Below are positions 45,389-53,570 of a DNA stretch of 64,000 nucleotides, one piece after another. This stretch comes from CAIWHR01 sp963836265 (GTDB lineage Bacteria > Pseudomonadota > Gammaproteobacteria > Burkholderiales > Casimicrobiaceae), in assembly GCA_963836265.1 (NCBI GenBank), contig CAWIIO010000002.1, forward strand, positions 434,001-498,000. The letters are read 5' to 3'. The notes beneath the pieces are model-generated. The model did no database searches. It worked only from the letters and a program-made list of their open reading frames with translations, and was not told the origin of the DNA. The translations under genes were made by a program, and so were the position numbers. The stretch's first letter is position 1. The number at the start of each line of letters is the position of its first letter.

Positions 45389-46471
45389 TTACTCGGCGAC
45401 GATCACCGTTTGGGTGTGAAGCTCGGGATGCTTAACGTCTTTATAGACAACGCCTTCGTGCCGTCCCGCGCCGAGCGCTCGCAAGCTCGGATCGATGTCG
45501 AACGGACCGCTCACTTCGGTCGTCAAATCGACGGTGATCGCGCCGTCGAACACGCCACTCTCCGGCTGCTCGATCGCGGTGCCGTCATCGTAGGTCAGGA
45601 CAGCCGTGGCGGTATATGGCACGTCGATCTTCCCTGAACGCACCAGCGCCGAGCAACGAAACATCTTCCCTGGCGGAACGGCGAACGGCGGCACCGTCAC
45701 CTTTTGGCCGACTTTGAGCGTCTCCGACGCCCCCCAACTGTACTGGAAGCTCGTCTCGGCGCTGACCTCCCACTTTCCGTTGGCGAGCAATGGGACGCCA
45801 GCCTCTCCCGAGGCTTTGACGCCAACCTTGATGGACCAAGCGCTCGTCCAATGCTTGACCGTGGTGATTTCCACCGGCGCTTCCCAGCCCATCGGGAGCG
45901 GACGATCGGTGGCATTGATGAGGGCGGCCGTCTCCAATGCCACCGGGCGCAAGCCTGCGGCGGTCGCCTTGTCGAGGTCGTATTTGACGTCTTTGAGGAG
46001 ATAGCTGTTCACGTCGGTCGCGTATGCGAAACCGAGACGGTCGACGTCGGAGCCGTGGTGGCCGAAGACACCGCCCAGATAGCCACCGCTCGCCTGCACC
46101 TTGCCTTCCTTCCGCGGCCCGGCTGCAAAGCTCCGACCCTTCGACGTTTTGAAATCGAAGCCGCCGCTCCGCCCACCTTTATACGATGAGCTGTACAAGT
46201 TCAGCTGATCGATTGACTCGCCGAGGTTGAACTCGAAGGTGCTATGGGTACCGTGCCCTTGCCCCGCCATGAGCGTCGTCCCATCCGTGAGCACGATCCG
46301 GACGCCGCGCATCCGGTCGCTTACCGCCCACGCCTCGATCCGCCGGACGAGTCGGCCGGGCTTCTTGAAGTCGAACGCGTGGCCGCCCTTGCCGCCGGGA
46401 GCCGCGGTATCCTGATAACGGGTGGTCGGCTTTTCGCCGATGAGGTCGGGCGTCTCGATCATGAGCGGCAT
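45389..46471 (-). CDS. Jacalin-lectin plus aerolysin-like (natterin-type) pore-forming protein
   Basis: A 360-residue protein in two modules. Residues about 20-150 look like a jacalin-type beta-prism lectin: GGKGGHAFDF, RRIEAWAVSDRMRGVRIV, LTDGTTLMAGQGHGTHSTFE and, near the end, a GGVFGHHGSDVDRLGFAY segment. Residues about 175-350 resemble the aerolysin/ETX-MTX2 module of natterin-like proteins: amphipathic hairpin region KVGVKASGEAGVPLLANGKW, Pro-rich VTVPPFAVPPGKMFRCSALV and IDVPYTATAVLTYDDGT. This arrangement is known from fish natterin/Dln1-like proteins that bind glycans and form pores. There is no signal peptide. A toxin, defence factor or predation factor is plausible (inference). Start is 46471 or 46462; both ribosome sites are weak. 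No immunity gene is recognised beside it. Confidence 0.75.
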   Translation of the reverse strand: MPLMIETPDLIGEKPTTRYQDTAAPGGKGGHAFDFKKPGRLVRRIEAWAVSDRMRGVRIVLTDGTTLMAGQGHGTHSTFEFNLGESIDQLNLYSSSYKGGRSGGFDFKTSKGRSFAAGPRKEGKVQASGGYLGGVFGHHGSDVDRLGFAYATDVNSYLLKDVKYDLDKATAAGLRPVALETAALINATDRPLPMGWEAPVEITTVKHWTSAWSIKVGVKASGEAGVPLLANGKWEVSAETSFQYSWGASETLKVGQKVTVPPFAVPPGKMFRCSALVRSGKIDVPYTATAVLTYDDGTAIEQPESGVFDGAITVDLTTEVSGPFDIDPSLRALGAGRHEGVVYKDVKHPELHTQTVIVAE

Positions 46472-47160
46472 TGCTTGATCTCGGTTGTCAAAGGTGGAGT
46501 CGCCGAAGGAGGCGCAAACCAGCGATTGCCATCCCCATGGACGATGGCGATTATCGCTCGCAAGAAGAATCGCTACCATATCGCCATCGACGATGCAGAA
46601 GACTGCATTTCAGCAACCACCCGATCCATCGAGGATCGAGTCCCGGTCGAGTCGCTCAAATACCGGCCACGCGGCACGTCGGGGCTGTCGAACGAGGTAC
46701 GGCTGTCGGTCCGGATAGCGACGGGACAACAAGGCATTCCGTTCCCGCATGCACACCAAGGACATCGGATTGCTTGGCGAGGAGCAACGGAGCCAGCAGG
46801 GCCACCCCGAGAGGGTCGCTACGGGGTCGTAAACGGTTGAACTATCCGCGGCGCTAAACGGCGGGTCCGCGCTGTACACCAGCCTTACACCCGGTGGCCG
46901 CAATGCGTCGTTCAGCCGCCGCTCGAATCGGCGCGTTCACGGTCTCTGGCCAGGTGCGGTACGGCGAAGTCGCCGCGAGCGGTCGGTCGATGACGGTATC
47001 CACTCGCAGCAACGAACTCGGCGACAGCATCGTCTACTGGAACTGTGAGCTCCGCCCGCCCGCCGAAGTGACCGCGCTGCGCCAGCCAGTACCTGCGCAA
47101 CGCCGGATTTTGGCCTATATTGGAGGGACGCCGCCGTCCGGCGACGCAGAGGAGCGAACC
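46472..47160. other. Intergenic region, no convincing gene
   Basis: About 690 bases upstream of the pore-forming protein. Several short plus-strand frames overlap here but give Ser/Arg-rich, unrelated translations without a ribosome site. It presumably carries the promoter of the pore-forming gene and ends with the small Lys-rich protein gene. Confidence 0.45.
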
Positions 47161-47277
47161 ATGTCTCATCAGCCGCCGAAGCAAAGCAAGAAGAAGCCGC
47201 AGCACACGCCGAAGGAAAAGAAAACGCTCAAGCAGCAGAAGAAACACAGCGACACTGCGCCCTTCATCAAGCACTGA
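47161..47277 (+). CDS. Small Lys-rich protein of unknown function
   Basis: A 38-residue very basic protein (MSHQPPKQSKKKPQHTPKEK, then LKQQKKHSDTAPFIKH). It has a good AGAGGAG site before the ATG and the only open frame with that start. It is a short Lys/Gln/Pro helix, likely nucleic-acid or ribosome interacting by composition only. Such tiny basic proteins are often missed by annotators. Confidence 0.6.
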   Translation: MSHQPPKQSKKKPQHTPKEKKTLKQQKKHSDTAPFIKH

Positions 47278-47539
47278 GGACCGGGTACTTCGTGCTGTCG
47301 TTGACGGGTGCGTGTCGACCGGTACCAGCATTTGGTCCACGTCGACGCGAACCGAGTGGCCGTACGGTTGCCTCCCCGCAGATATACCTTGCATTGCCTG
47401 CGACATGGGGGTGTAAGCGTTGGGTGCAGGTTCGTCAAGTGAAAGCGCTGGTCGGTCGCAAGCGCTCGGACACCTGATTTGTTCATTCGGGCGCTCCGCG
47501 TCGCGAGTCAAGATAGCTCATTGATTTCGTTAGTGACAT

Positions 47540-47629
47540 TGGCGGATGGGGTGGGATTCGAACCCACGAAGGACTTGCGCCCTTGCCGGATTTCAAGTCC
47601 GGTGCATTCGACCGCTCTGCCACCCATCC
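47540..47629 (-). tRNA. tRNA-Ser (anticodon UGA)
   Basis: On the minus strand it starts GGATGGGTGGCAGAGCGG and has the long serine variable arm. The anticodon loop is CTTGAAA (UGA) between CCGGA and TCCGG. T-loop TTCGAAT and acceptor CCCATCC are followed by discriminator G and encoded CCA. It marks the left edge of the genomic island; the 36 bases at 47589-47624 are repeated at 57281-57316. Confidence 0.95.
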
Positions 47630-47640
47630 GTACAGCAGAA

Positions 47641-47825
47641 TCAGGTATTTACAGTTTCGGTCCTGTCTTCACTGTGACGTGATTGTGCCATCACGCGGTC
47701 AATCGTCCCAGCCGCCTTCGCCAACTGGTTCGGCGCAAGGTGAGCGTACCGCCGCACCATAGCACCCACCTTCCACCCACCTAGCTCCATCAGTTCGCGC
47801 TCGCTCACCCCGTGTCCGCGCCGAT
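47641..47825 (-). pseudogene. Tyrosine recombinase (integrase) C-terminal remnant
   Basis: About 60 residues of a phage-type integrase C-terminus remain: ELMELGGWKVGAMVRRYAHL with the catalytic Tyr in RRYAHLAP, then AKAAGTIDRVMAQSR. The rest is lost. It ends 11 bases from the tRNA-Ser 5' end, as expected for an integrase gene beside its att site. It is now fused in frame to oxidoreductase sequence at about 47826, making a chimeric 92-residue ORF (47641-47919) that is probably not functional. Confidence 0.8.
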
Positions 47826-48089
47826 TCGATTTTGACCCGGCGACTTTGATTGTGGTGCCGAGCGCGATGAACACGTTCATCCTACCTCGGGAACTCTGCG
47901 GGAAGTCGCGCAAAGTCAACCTGATGAATCGTCAGCTTGGCGCTGGCGTTGATGTCCGGCGGTGTATGGCGTGGAGGACATGGACTGCCAACGCTCGGTG
48001 GCGAGCAGCATGGGCAGGAGAGCGCGACCGACGAGGCCGGTGGCGCCGGCAAGAAGGGCGGTGCGCCGTCCTGCGGCCTTGCTATTCAT
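47826..48089 (-). pseudogene. Broken NAD(P)-binding oxidoreductase gene (NmrA/epimerase-like)
   Basis: The minus strand from ATG 48089 encodes a Rossmann start, TALLAGATGLVGRALLPMLL. After a shift of frame, DINASAKLTIHQVDFARLP and then VFIALGTTIKVAGSKS follow, both in the order seen in small NAD(P)H-binding oxidoreductases. At least two frameshifts and a 3' truncation at the integrase junction show that the gene is dead. Only about the first 90 residues are represented. Confidence 0.65.
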
Positions 48090-48331
48090 GCGATCACTTT
48101 ACGCTGACGAGCACTGAGCGGCGCCTCCGCAAGTATCACGCTCGGGACACAGTTCCGCGCTGGACTCACTGGGCCGCAAGGTTATGTCTGCCATGGAAGT
48201 TCGCGCCGGCGGTTGAATGTCTCGCTACGCCACACGTGGACCGTCGTGACCGTGATCCGACACCGAGCCGAAAGCGACTACACTTCGATGCAGGTTCTGA
48301 CCTTGCATCCGTTGGAGGACGATCCGCCGAC

Positions 48332-49540
48332 ATGACGGAAGAGCGCATCAAGAGAGAGATCGGCGAGTGGATCGTGAGCGCGACGCTGGCCGGGACGAAC
48401 GAGGTCGCCATCCTTGCCGGGGTCGGCGAGCGGCTGAATGCTGGCGGTGTCTCGTTGGTACGCGTCTCGGTGGCGACCGACCTGCTCGACCCGACGTTCG
48501 ACGGTCGCGGCGTGCGCTGGCTGCGCGACCAGGGAGGCATCGAGGAAACGTTCGGACGTGACAATGAGGGTACCATCGTCAGCGAAGACTTCCCGCAAAG
48601 CCCGTTCGGTTTCCTGCTCCGCAGCGGTCAGCCGACGCTCCGCCGGCGCCTCGATGCGACCTATCGCCGGGGCGAGTTTCAGATGCTCGACAAGTTTCAG
48701 GATCAAGGCGTCACCGACTACCTGGCATTTTCCGTTCGCGTCGGCGAAACCGTCCTGCTGGGCATGGGCGGGGGTATCACCGCGTCGTGGACGACCGACG
48801 CGCCGGATGGCTTCCCGAACACGCAAGTCGAATTGCTCGCCGGGATCATGCCGGCGCTTACCCTGGCGTTCATGCTGCGGACGACCCATCGCGACGCGCG
48901 CACCTTGCTGACAACGTACCTCGGGCGACACGCAGCGGACCGCGTGCTCGCCGGCAACATCGTGCGCGGTCGGGCCGAACCGATTCGCGCCGTCGTCTGG
49001 TTCAGCGATCTTGTCGGCTTCACACGGATCTCCGACAACACGAGCGCCGACCAGGTGCTGGCGCTTCTGAACGACTACGCCCAGGTGCAGGTCGAGGAGA
49101 TCGAGGCACATGGCGGACACGTGCTGAAATTCATGGGCGACGGGATCCTCGCGATCTTCCCTGACGACGACCCAGCGCGAGCCTGCAGGCGCGCGTTAGA
49201 TGCCGCCGCCAGCGTGCGTCGCCAGATTGCAGCGCTGAACGAGCAACGCCAATCGGCCGGGCTGCCGGTAACCGACACGCATCTGGCTCTCCACTTAGGC
49301 GAACTGCTTTACGGCAACCTGGGCAGCCCGCGGCGACTCGACTTCACCGTGCTCGGATCGGCGGTCAACGAGGCGGCACGGATCGAGTCGCTGTGCGGCT
49401 CCCTCGAGCAGACCGTCATCGTCTCTTGGGCCTTTGCCGAGGCGGCGGGCGAGGCACGTCGTCTGCTTGTTAGCCTGGGCCGCTACGCGATGAAGGGCAT
49501 CGCAAGACCGCAGGAATTGTTCACGCTGGATCGCGCCTAG
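48332..49540 (+). CDS. Class III adenylate/guanylate cyclase with N-terminal sensory region
   Basis: A 402-residue protein. The first about 190 residues form a GAF-like sensory region (GTNEVAILAGVGERL, YLAFSVRVGETVLLGMGG). The catalytic domain (about 205-400) has metal-binding Asp in VWFSDLVGFTRISDN, GHVLKFMGDGILAIF with the purine-selective Lys and second metal Asp, and RLDFTVLGSAVNEAARIE. The Lys-Asp pair favours ATP over GTP. It is soluble, with no membrane helix. GGAGG lies upstream of ATG 48332. The second cyclase 400 bases on has the same layout. Confidence 0.88.
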   Translation: MTEERIKREIGEWIVSATLAGTNEVAILAGVGERLNAGGVSLVRVSVATDLLDPTFDGRGVRWLRDQGGIEETFGRDNEGTIVSEDFPQSPFGFLLRSGQPTLRRRLDATYRRGEFQMLDKFQDQGVTDYLAFSVRVGETVLLGMGGGITASWTTDAPDGFPNTQVELLAGIMPALTLAFMLRTTHRDARTLLTTYLGRHAADRVLAGNIVRGRAEPIRAVVWFSDLVGFTRISDNTSADQVLALLNDYAQVQVEEIEAHGGHVLKFMGDGILAIFPDDDPARACRRALDAAASVRRQIAALNEQRQSAGLPVTDTHLALHLGELLYGNLGSPRRLDFTVLGSAVNEAARIESLCGSLEQTVIVSWAFAEAAGEARRLLVSLGRYAMKGIARPQELFTLDRA

Positions 49541-49946
49541 AACGCCTTCCCGACCGTCGCTGACCGGCCACGTGTCGTTGGCCGACGCTGACTGGCCGAA
49601 CGCTTCAGGGAGAGCAGCCATTCGGCGCGCGCGGGTCAGTGGCGGTCACCGGCCAATGCTGTTGAAAAACTTCCTTGAAGGTGCGCGCTTGGTGGCTATG
49701 CTGAAGGCAAGGCGTTCGAGAGGGAGCGACGGCGATGATGGGGCAACGAACGAGCGGGCAGAAGCCTTTCCTTCTGACCCCCCCGCGCGTTCTTGGGCGG
49801 CTTGCACGCCTGGTTTACCGACGCGGACCAGCACCTATGGGAGGTTCTATGGGGCTCGCACTTCGCGCCGCTGATAGACGGCATCCTGCCGTCCCGGGGC
49901 TGACGGGCTCGTCTTCCGGCGGTCGCCCATAAACGCGCAAGACTCT
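49541..49946. other. Inter-cyclase region with a frameshifted small ORF
   Basis: About 400 bases between the two cyclase genes. It starts with repeated CTGACCGGCC/CTGACTGGCC/GTCACCGGCC units (49557-49653) and then holds the disrupted ORF described separately. There is no other recognisable feature. Confidence 0.45.
49656..49903 (+). pseudogene. Small ORF with apparent frameshift in a seven-C run
   Basis: ATG 49656 opens MLLKNFLEGARLVAMLKARR and runs to FPSDPP; at the C-run 49778-49784 the sense moves to another frame with RAFLGGLHAWFTDADQHLWE, then VLWGSHFAPLIDGILPSRG and stop at 49901-49903. One added C would give a continuous 82-residue protein. I do not recognise the family. Aromatic-rich second half suggests a real protein. 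It ends 44 bases before the second cyclase. Confidence 0.4.
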
Positions 49947-51113
49947 TTGCCGCGCTACGATCATCCGATCATCCACTGGCTTTTGCGCGATGGTCGCCGC
50001 ATAACGGACTCGACGGGCTTTCTCAACGCATTTGCCGAACAGCTGCTGGCCAATGGCATAGAGGTTGCCCGGGTGGCGACCGGGGTGCCGATTCTCCACC
50101 CACAAGTGTTCTCCTTCAGCGGCATATGGGAGGCGGGCAAGGGTGCGTCGGAGCGACGGAATCTTGCGGATGCCAGCACGTTTTCGCGACTGCAACGCAG
50201 CCCAATCAAGACGGCCTACGAAGGCCACGGGCCGGTACGCTGTGATCTCACCGCGCCGGCGACTGATGGTGAGTACGGAATCTATGCTGATCTGCGTCGG
50301 GACAGCTTCACCGACTATTTCGCCATCGGCGTTCCATTCTCGGATGGCAGCAACAAGGTGCTGGCGCTGGCAACCAAACGGCCAGGCGGCTTCACGGCCG
50401 ACGAGATTGCCGCGTTCGTAGCGATGGCGCCTGCGGTCGCCATAAACCTGGAGATCCAGGCGCTGCGGCGGACCGCGCTGACTCTGCTAGAAACGTACGT
50501 CGGACGGCAGGCCGGTAAGCGCGTTCTCGACGGCGCCATCAAGCGCGGCATGGGCGAGACGATCCCCGCAGTCATTTGGCTGTGCGACCTGCGCGGGTTT
50601 TCTATCCTTTCGGAGGAGCTGCCACGTGAGGCGCTGATCGACTTGCTCAACGGCTATTTTGGCGCGATGTGTCAGGCTATCGAGCAACACCAAGGGGAGG
50701 TGTTGAAGTTCATCGGCGACGCTCTGTTAGCGATCTTTCCGATCAGCGGTGAGGATGCAGCACCCGCCTGCCACCAGGCGCTTGCCGCGGTACGTGCCGC
50801 CGCCGCGGCGATTGCTGCCGTAAATGCCGAGCGCATAGGCAGAGATGTGCCGGCAATCCTGTACGGCATCGCACTGCATGTCGGCGATGTGATCTATGGC
50901 AACATCGGCGGTGAGAACCGTCTCGACTTCACCGTAATTGGGCCCGCCGTCAATCTGGCCGCGCGCATCGAGCGGCTCTGCCGCGAACTTGGGCGAACCC
51001 TTTTGCTGTCGGAGGCGTTTGTCTCGGCGGCACGGATCGCGGTCAAGCCCATGGGTCGTTTTCCGCTGAAGGGAATGACGGCGCTGCAGATCGTGTCAGC
51101 ACCCTTGGAGTGA
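49947..51113 (+). CDS. Class III adenylate/guanylate cyclase with N-terminal sensory region (second)
   Basis: A 388-residue protein of the same architecture as the cyclase at 48332-49540 but clearly diverged. The N-terminal sensory region includes SFTDYFAIGVPFSDGSNKVL. The catalytic domain has VIWLCDLRGFSILSEELP (metal Asp), GEVLKFIGDALLAIFP (Lys and second Asp) and RLDFTVIGPAVNLAARIE. Catalytic residues appear complete. The first codon used is TTG 49947; no ATG or good ribosome site is near, so the exact start is uncertain. Tandem cyclases of this kind point to a local cyclic-nucleotide signal; no receptor is in the island. Confidence 0.85.
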   Translation: MPRYDHPIIHWLLRDGRRITDSTGFLNAFAEQLLANGIEVARVATGVPILHPQVFSFSGIWEAGKGASERRNLADASTFSRLQRSPIKTAYEGHGPVRCDLTAPATDGEYGIYADLRRDSFTDYFAIGVPFSDGSNKVLALATKRPGGFTADEIAAFVAMAPAVAINLEIQALRRTALTLLETYVGRQAGKRVLDGAIKRGMGETIPAVIWLCDLRGFSILSEELPREALIDLLNGYFGAMCQAIEQHQGEVLKFIGDALLAIFPISGEDAAPACHQALAAVRAAAAAIAAVNAERIGRDVPAILYGIALHVGDVIYGNIGGENRLDFTVIGPAVNLAARIERLCRELGRTLLLSEAFVSAARIAVKPMGRFPLKGMTALQIVSAPLE

Positions 51114-51376
51114 CTTGTCGCGCCATTTCTTTGTGAATCGGCGCTGGGCCGGGGCCGCGACGTATTGCCGGGCTACTCCGCCGGATCGAGTAGAGGTGTT
51201 ACGCTCGCGTTCGTGAAGAACTCGCTTACATTCACGGGCGATAAGCGTGACCCGATGGCGACCCTGATGCTCACGCTCTTGGCCGGTACTTCGGGAACGT
51301 TCCCCGACCGCGTCCTACGCGGTAGGCCGCCGGCTCAACGCCGGTCGGAGGCGCCACAACTAGGCATGGGGCGAAA

Positions 51377-51766
51377 ATGAACCACTATGGCATTAGCGCG
51401 ATCCACTGGAATGCGAACCTCGGCGAAATCGATGAAGTGCTTTTGCATAACTTGGTGCGGAACGAGCGCGAAGGCACGTTCGTTCTGAAGCACGGCGAGC
51501 CGGCTTGGTGCTCTGATGTTGTCAGGCTCATTCGTGGCGGCGACATGGTTTGGATAATGCAGGCCGCCGGTCGGGACAGTTACAAGAACACGGACCACGT
51601 CGGCATCAACGTCAAACGCAGCCAGCAAGCCTACCTCTACAGTTGCGCGAAGGACGGGACGCCCACCACCGCTTTGGCCCACCTGCCGCGTTACCAGAAG
51701 CCCGACGATGCGCCGCCTAAGCCGCCCGGGGTCGCAAGTTCAGTGGATAGAGCACGTCGTCCCTAG
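51377..51766 (+). CDS. Hypothetical protein
   Basis: A 129-residue protein starting MNHYGISAIHWNANLGEIDE. It has a compact first 90 residues (VLLHNLVRNEREGTF, SDVVRLIRGGDMVWIMQAAG) followed by a Pro-rich tail. I do not recognise the family. It has no signal peptide or membrane helix. The region between it and the second cyclase (51114-51376) shows nothing recognisable. Confidence 0.6.
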   Translation: MNHYGISAIHWNANLGEIDEVLLHNLVRNEREGTFVLKHGEPAWCSDVVRLIRGGDMVWIMQAAGRDSYKNTDHVGINVKRSQQAYLYSCAKDGTPTTALAHLPRYQKPDDAPPKPPGVASSVDRARRP

Positions 51767-51873
51767 CCAGAGGCCATAGGTTCCCGTTCAACTCCTGTCC
51801 GGGCGACCACTTGACAATGATTCTCGTTCGGAGCAGCGTTGCGTCTAGGTTCGCAACACGGAGGAGTCCGCTC

Positions 51874-52140
51874 ATGACGAAGCTCACAATCGGCGTGGCC
51901 GTGGCGCTGCTGGGCGTCTCGAGAATGGTGTGGGGTTGCGAGGACAGGGCAATGCTGGACGCTGCCGCTGCCTTTCCGGCGAACGCATCGCAGAAACCCG
52001 TGGTGATCGCGTGCGAAGGCAGCAACTGCGACGCCGCCCCGAACAAGCCGGCGGCCACCAAGAAGGCTACGTCAAAGCAAGCCGTCCGTCCCGCGACCGA
52101 GACCATGAAGCCGGTGAGTTTCGAAGGACGAGCGCAGTAG
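51874..52140 (+). CDS. Small exported protein of unknown function
   Basis: An 88-residue protein with signal peptide MTKLTIGVAVALLGVSRMVW and a mature part with three Cys (GCEDRA, CEGSNC) and a Lys/Ala/Thr-rich tail. A GGAGGAG site lies about 8 bases before ATG 51874. A terminator follows 35 bases after the stop. Function is unknown. Confidence 0.6.
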   Translation: MTKLTIGVAVALLGVSRMVWGCEDRAMLDAAAAFPANASQKPVVIACEGSNCDAAPNKPAATKKATSKQAVRPATETMKPVSFEGRAQ

Positions 52141-52174
52141 CCCGCCCTGCCTTTAGAACACTCGCCGTAACGCG

Positions 52175-52200
52175 AGCCCGCCGAGTGCGGGCTTTTTGTT
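52175..52200 (+). terminator. Rho-independent terminator
   Basis: AGCCCGC (52175-52181), a 5-base loop, GCGGGCT (52187-52193), then TTTTTGTT. It serves the exported-protein gene. Confidence 0.85.
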
Positions 52201-52560
52201 GCGTGCTCAGCCGCGCGCAACGTTAGCCGCCCGTGCGACGAATGTTCTTCTTGGGCCTGCCGTGTGTCACCCAGCAAAGGCACCCTATGCGGACCAAGGC
52301 GAAATGACATGGCTGCCGTCGGATCCAGCGAGAACTGTTTGCACTCGCGGAGGACACCCCGCCGGACCAACGCGACGTAACCGGCGTCGGATCACATTTG
52401 CGCGAAGATTTTTTGCGATGCAAATGAGCGTTTGGCTTCCGCAAAGGCCGACGAGCGGCGTTGCTGGCATGTTCGCTATCGTCTACGATTGAACGGCGCC
52501 GATTTGATTTCCAGCTTGCGGGCGCGTTAGAAATGCAGCTAAATGCGGAGGTAGTAACCG
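52201..52560. other. Intergenic region, no gene seen
   Basis: About 360 bases between two terminators in the island. No recognisable protein, transposon end or attC-like site could be supported. Confidence 0.45.
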
Positions 52561-52600
52561 AACCCGCTTTGGCTGACTGCTGGCGGGTTTTTTGTCTTTT
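52561..52600 (+). terminator. Rho-independent terminator
   Basis: AACCCGC (52561-52567) pairs with GCGGGTT (52583-52589) around a 15-base loop, followed by TTTTGTCTTTT. No gene ends just before it, so it may be the leftover of a lost gene. Confidence 0.7.
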
Positions 52601-52707
52601 CGTCGAATCGTCGCACGTCGTCAGTTAGCCCTACTTGCCGCGACGCTAAACAAGGAGCTAAACGGGGCGCTTGCGCGGTCGTAAGCGCATTAAGCGAGGA
52701 AACTGTC

Positions 52708-53247
52708 ATGACCGAAGACGTAAACTTGGCGCTGATGCGCCGTATCGACGAGTTGCACCTCGAGCATCCGTTCGCCGGTAGCCGAATGCTTCGGGATCTG
52801 CTCAATCGGGAGGGATTCGAGGTTGGCCGCAAGCATGTCGCGACGCTCATGCGCAAGATGGGCATCGAAGCGCTCTATCAGCGACCGCGGACCAGTGGTC
52901 GGGATCGTGAGCATCCGGTGTTTCCGTATCTGTTGCGCGGGATGACGATTGATCGGCCGAATCAGGTCTGGGCGATGGACACGACCTACATTCCGATGCG
53001 GCGCGGCTTCGTCTACTTGACCGCGGTGGTCGATTGGACCGCCCGTCGAGTCCTGGCTTGGCGGGTATCGATCAGCTTGGCCGCGGACGCGGCGGTCGAA
53101 GCGCTGAAGGAGGCGATCGCGCGCTACGGCGTGCCGCAGATCATGAACACCGATCAAGGCAGCCAATTCACCGCCAGCGATTTCATCAACGTCTTGCGGG
53201 AGCACGCGATCCGGATCAGCATGGTGAGACCCGTTCCGACGATGTAG
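52708..53247 (+). pseudogene. IS3-family transposase OrfB, truncated at both ends
   Basis: About 179 residues of an IS3-type (rve integrase core) transposase: HPFAGSRMLRDLLNREGFEV, DRPNQVWAMDTTYIPM with the first catalytic Asp and NTDQGSQFTASDFINVL with the second. The third acidic residue and the C-terminus are missing because the frame stops after RISMVRPVPTM. The N-terminal HTH_21 part is also absent. No inverted repeats were identified. The copy is non-functional and marks past insertion. Confidence 0.85.
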
Positions 53248-53354
53248 TTCAATCCCGTACTCAACTTTCTGACTGCACAGCCGAGCAGTTCGCTGAGATA
53301 CGCTACGTCAACGCGCTTGACGATCTGCTCTCCGAAGCCGCCGAGGGAAAAGTA

Positions 53355-53534
53355 ATGCACGTATTTGCTGACGCGGTCGCGTGGACGGTTGCCCGTATTG
53401 CTGTCCGGTGTGGCATGGCCGCGACGGGCGACATGCTGCGCCGTGTTGGTGGTTACGTCGGCAAGATCGAGAGCCAGCGACAGGCAGCGGAAGAGGCGCA
53501 ACAAGCGTTGCAGGAGGGCCGGCTGCCGAGCTGA
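53355..53534 (+). CDS. Hypothetical small protein, possibly 5'-truncated
   Basis: A 59-residue product beginning MHVFADAVAWTVARIAVRCG, ending in a charged Glu/Gln helix (QRQAAEEAQQALQEG). The frame stays open upstream as far as the IS3 remnant (YVNALDDLLSEAAEGKV reads as sensible protein), so the original gene may have been longer and cut by the insertion. Family not recognised. Confidence 0.45.
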   Translation: MHVFADAVAWTVARIAVRCGMAATGDMLRRVGGYVGKIESQRQAAEEAQQALQEGRLPS

Positions 53535-53545
53535 GTACCAACGAA

Positions 53546-53570
53546 AAGCCCCACGATAATCGCGGGGCTT
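53546..53570 (+). terminator. Hairpin after the hypothetical gene
   Basis: AAGCCCC (53546-53552) pairs with GGGGCTT (53564-53570). The plus side has no T-run; the minus side has TTTTCGTT, so it may act in either direction only weakly. Confidence 0.45.

Noticed and set aside
45255..45419. 54-residue plus-strand ORF overlapping the end of the pore-forming gene
   Set aside because: It has an ATG and sensible composition, but no ribosome site and it overlaps the real minus-strand gene. A possible immunity gene was considered, but there is no evidence.
49557..49653. CTGACCGGCC-type repeats as an attachment or regulatory array
   Set aside because: Units are imperfect, few and irregularly spaced, so no function can be supported.
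52201..52700. Integron attC sites or gene cassettes
   Set aside because: Terminators and GTTAG-like sequences are present, but no pair fits the attC core (RYYYAAC / GTTRRRY) layout.
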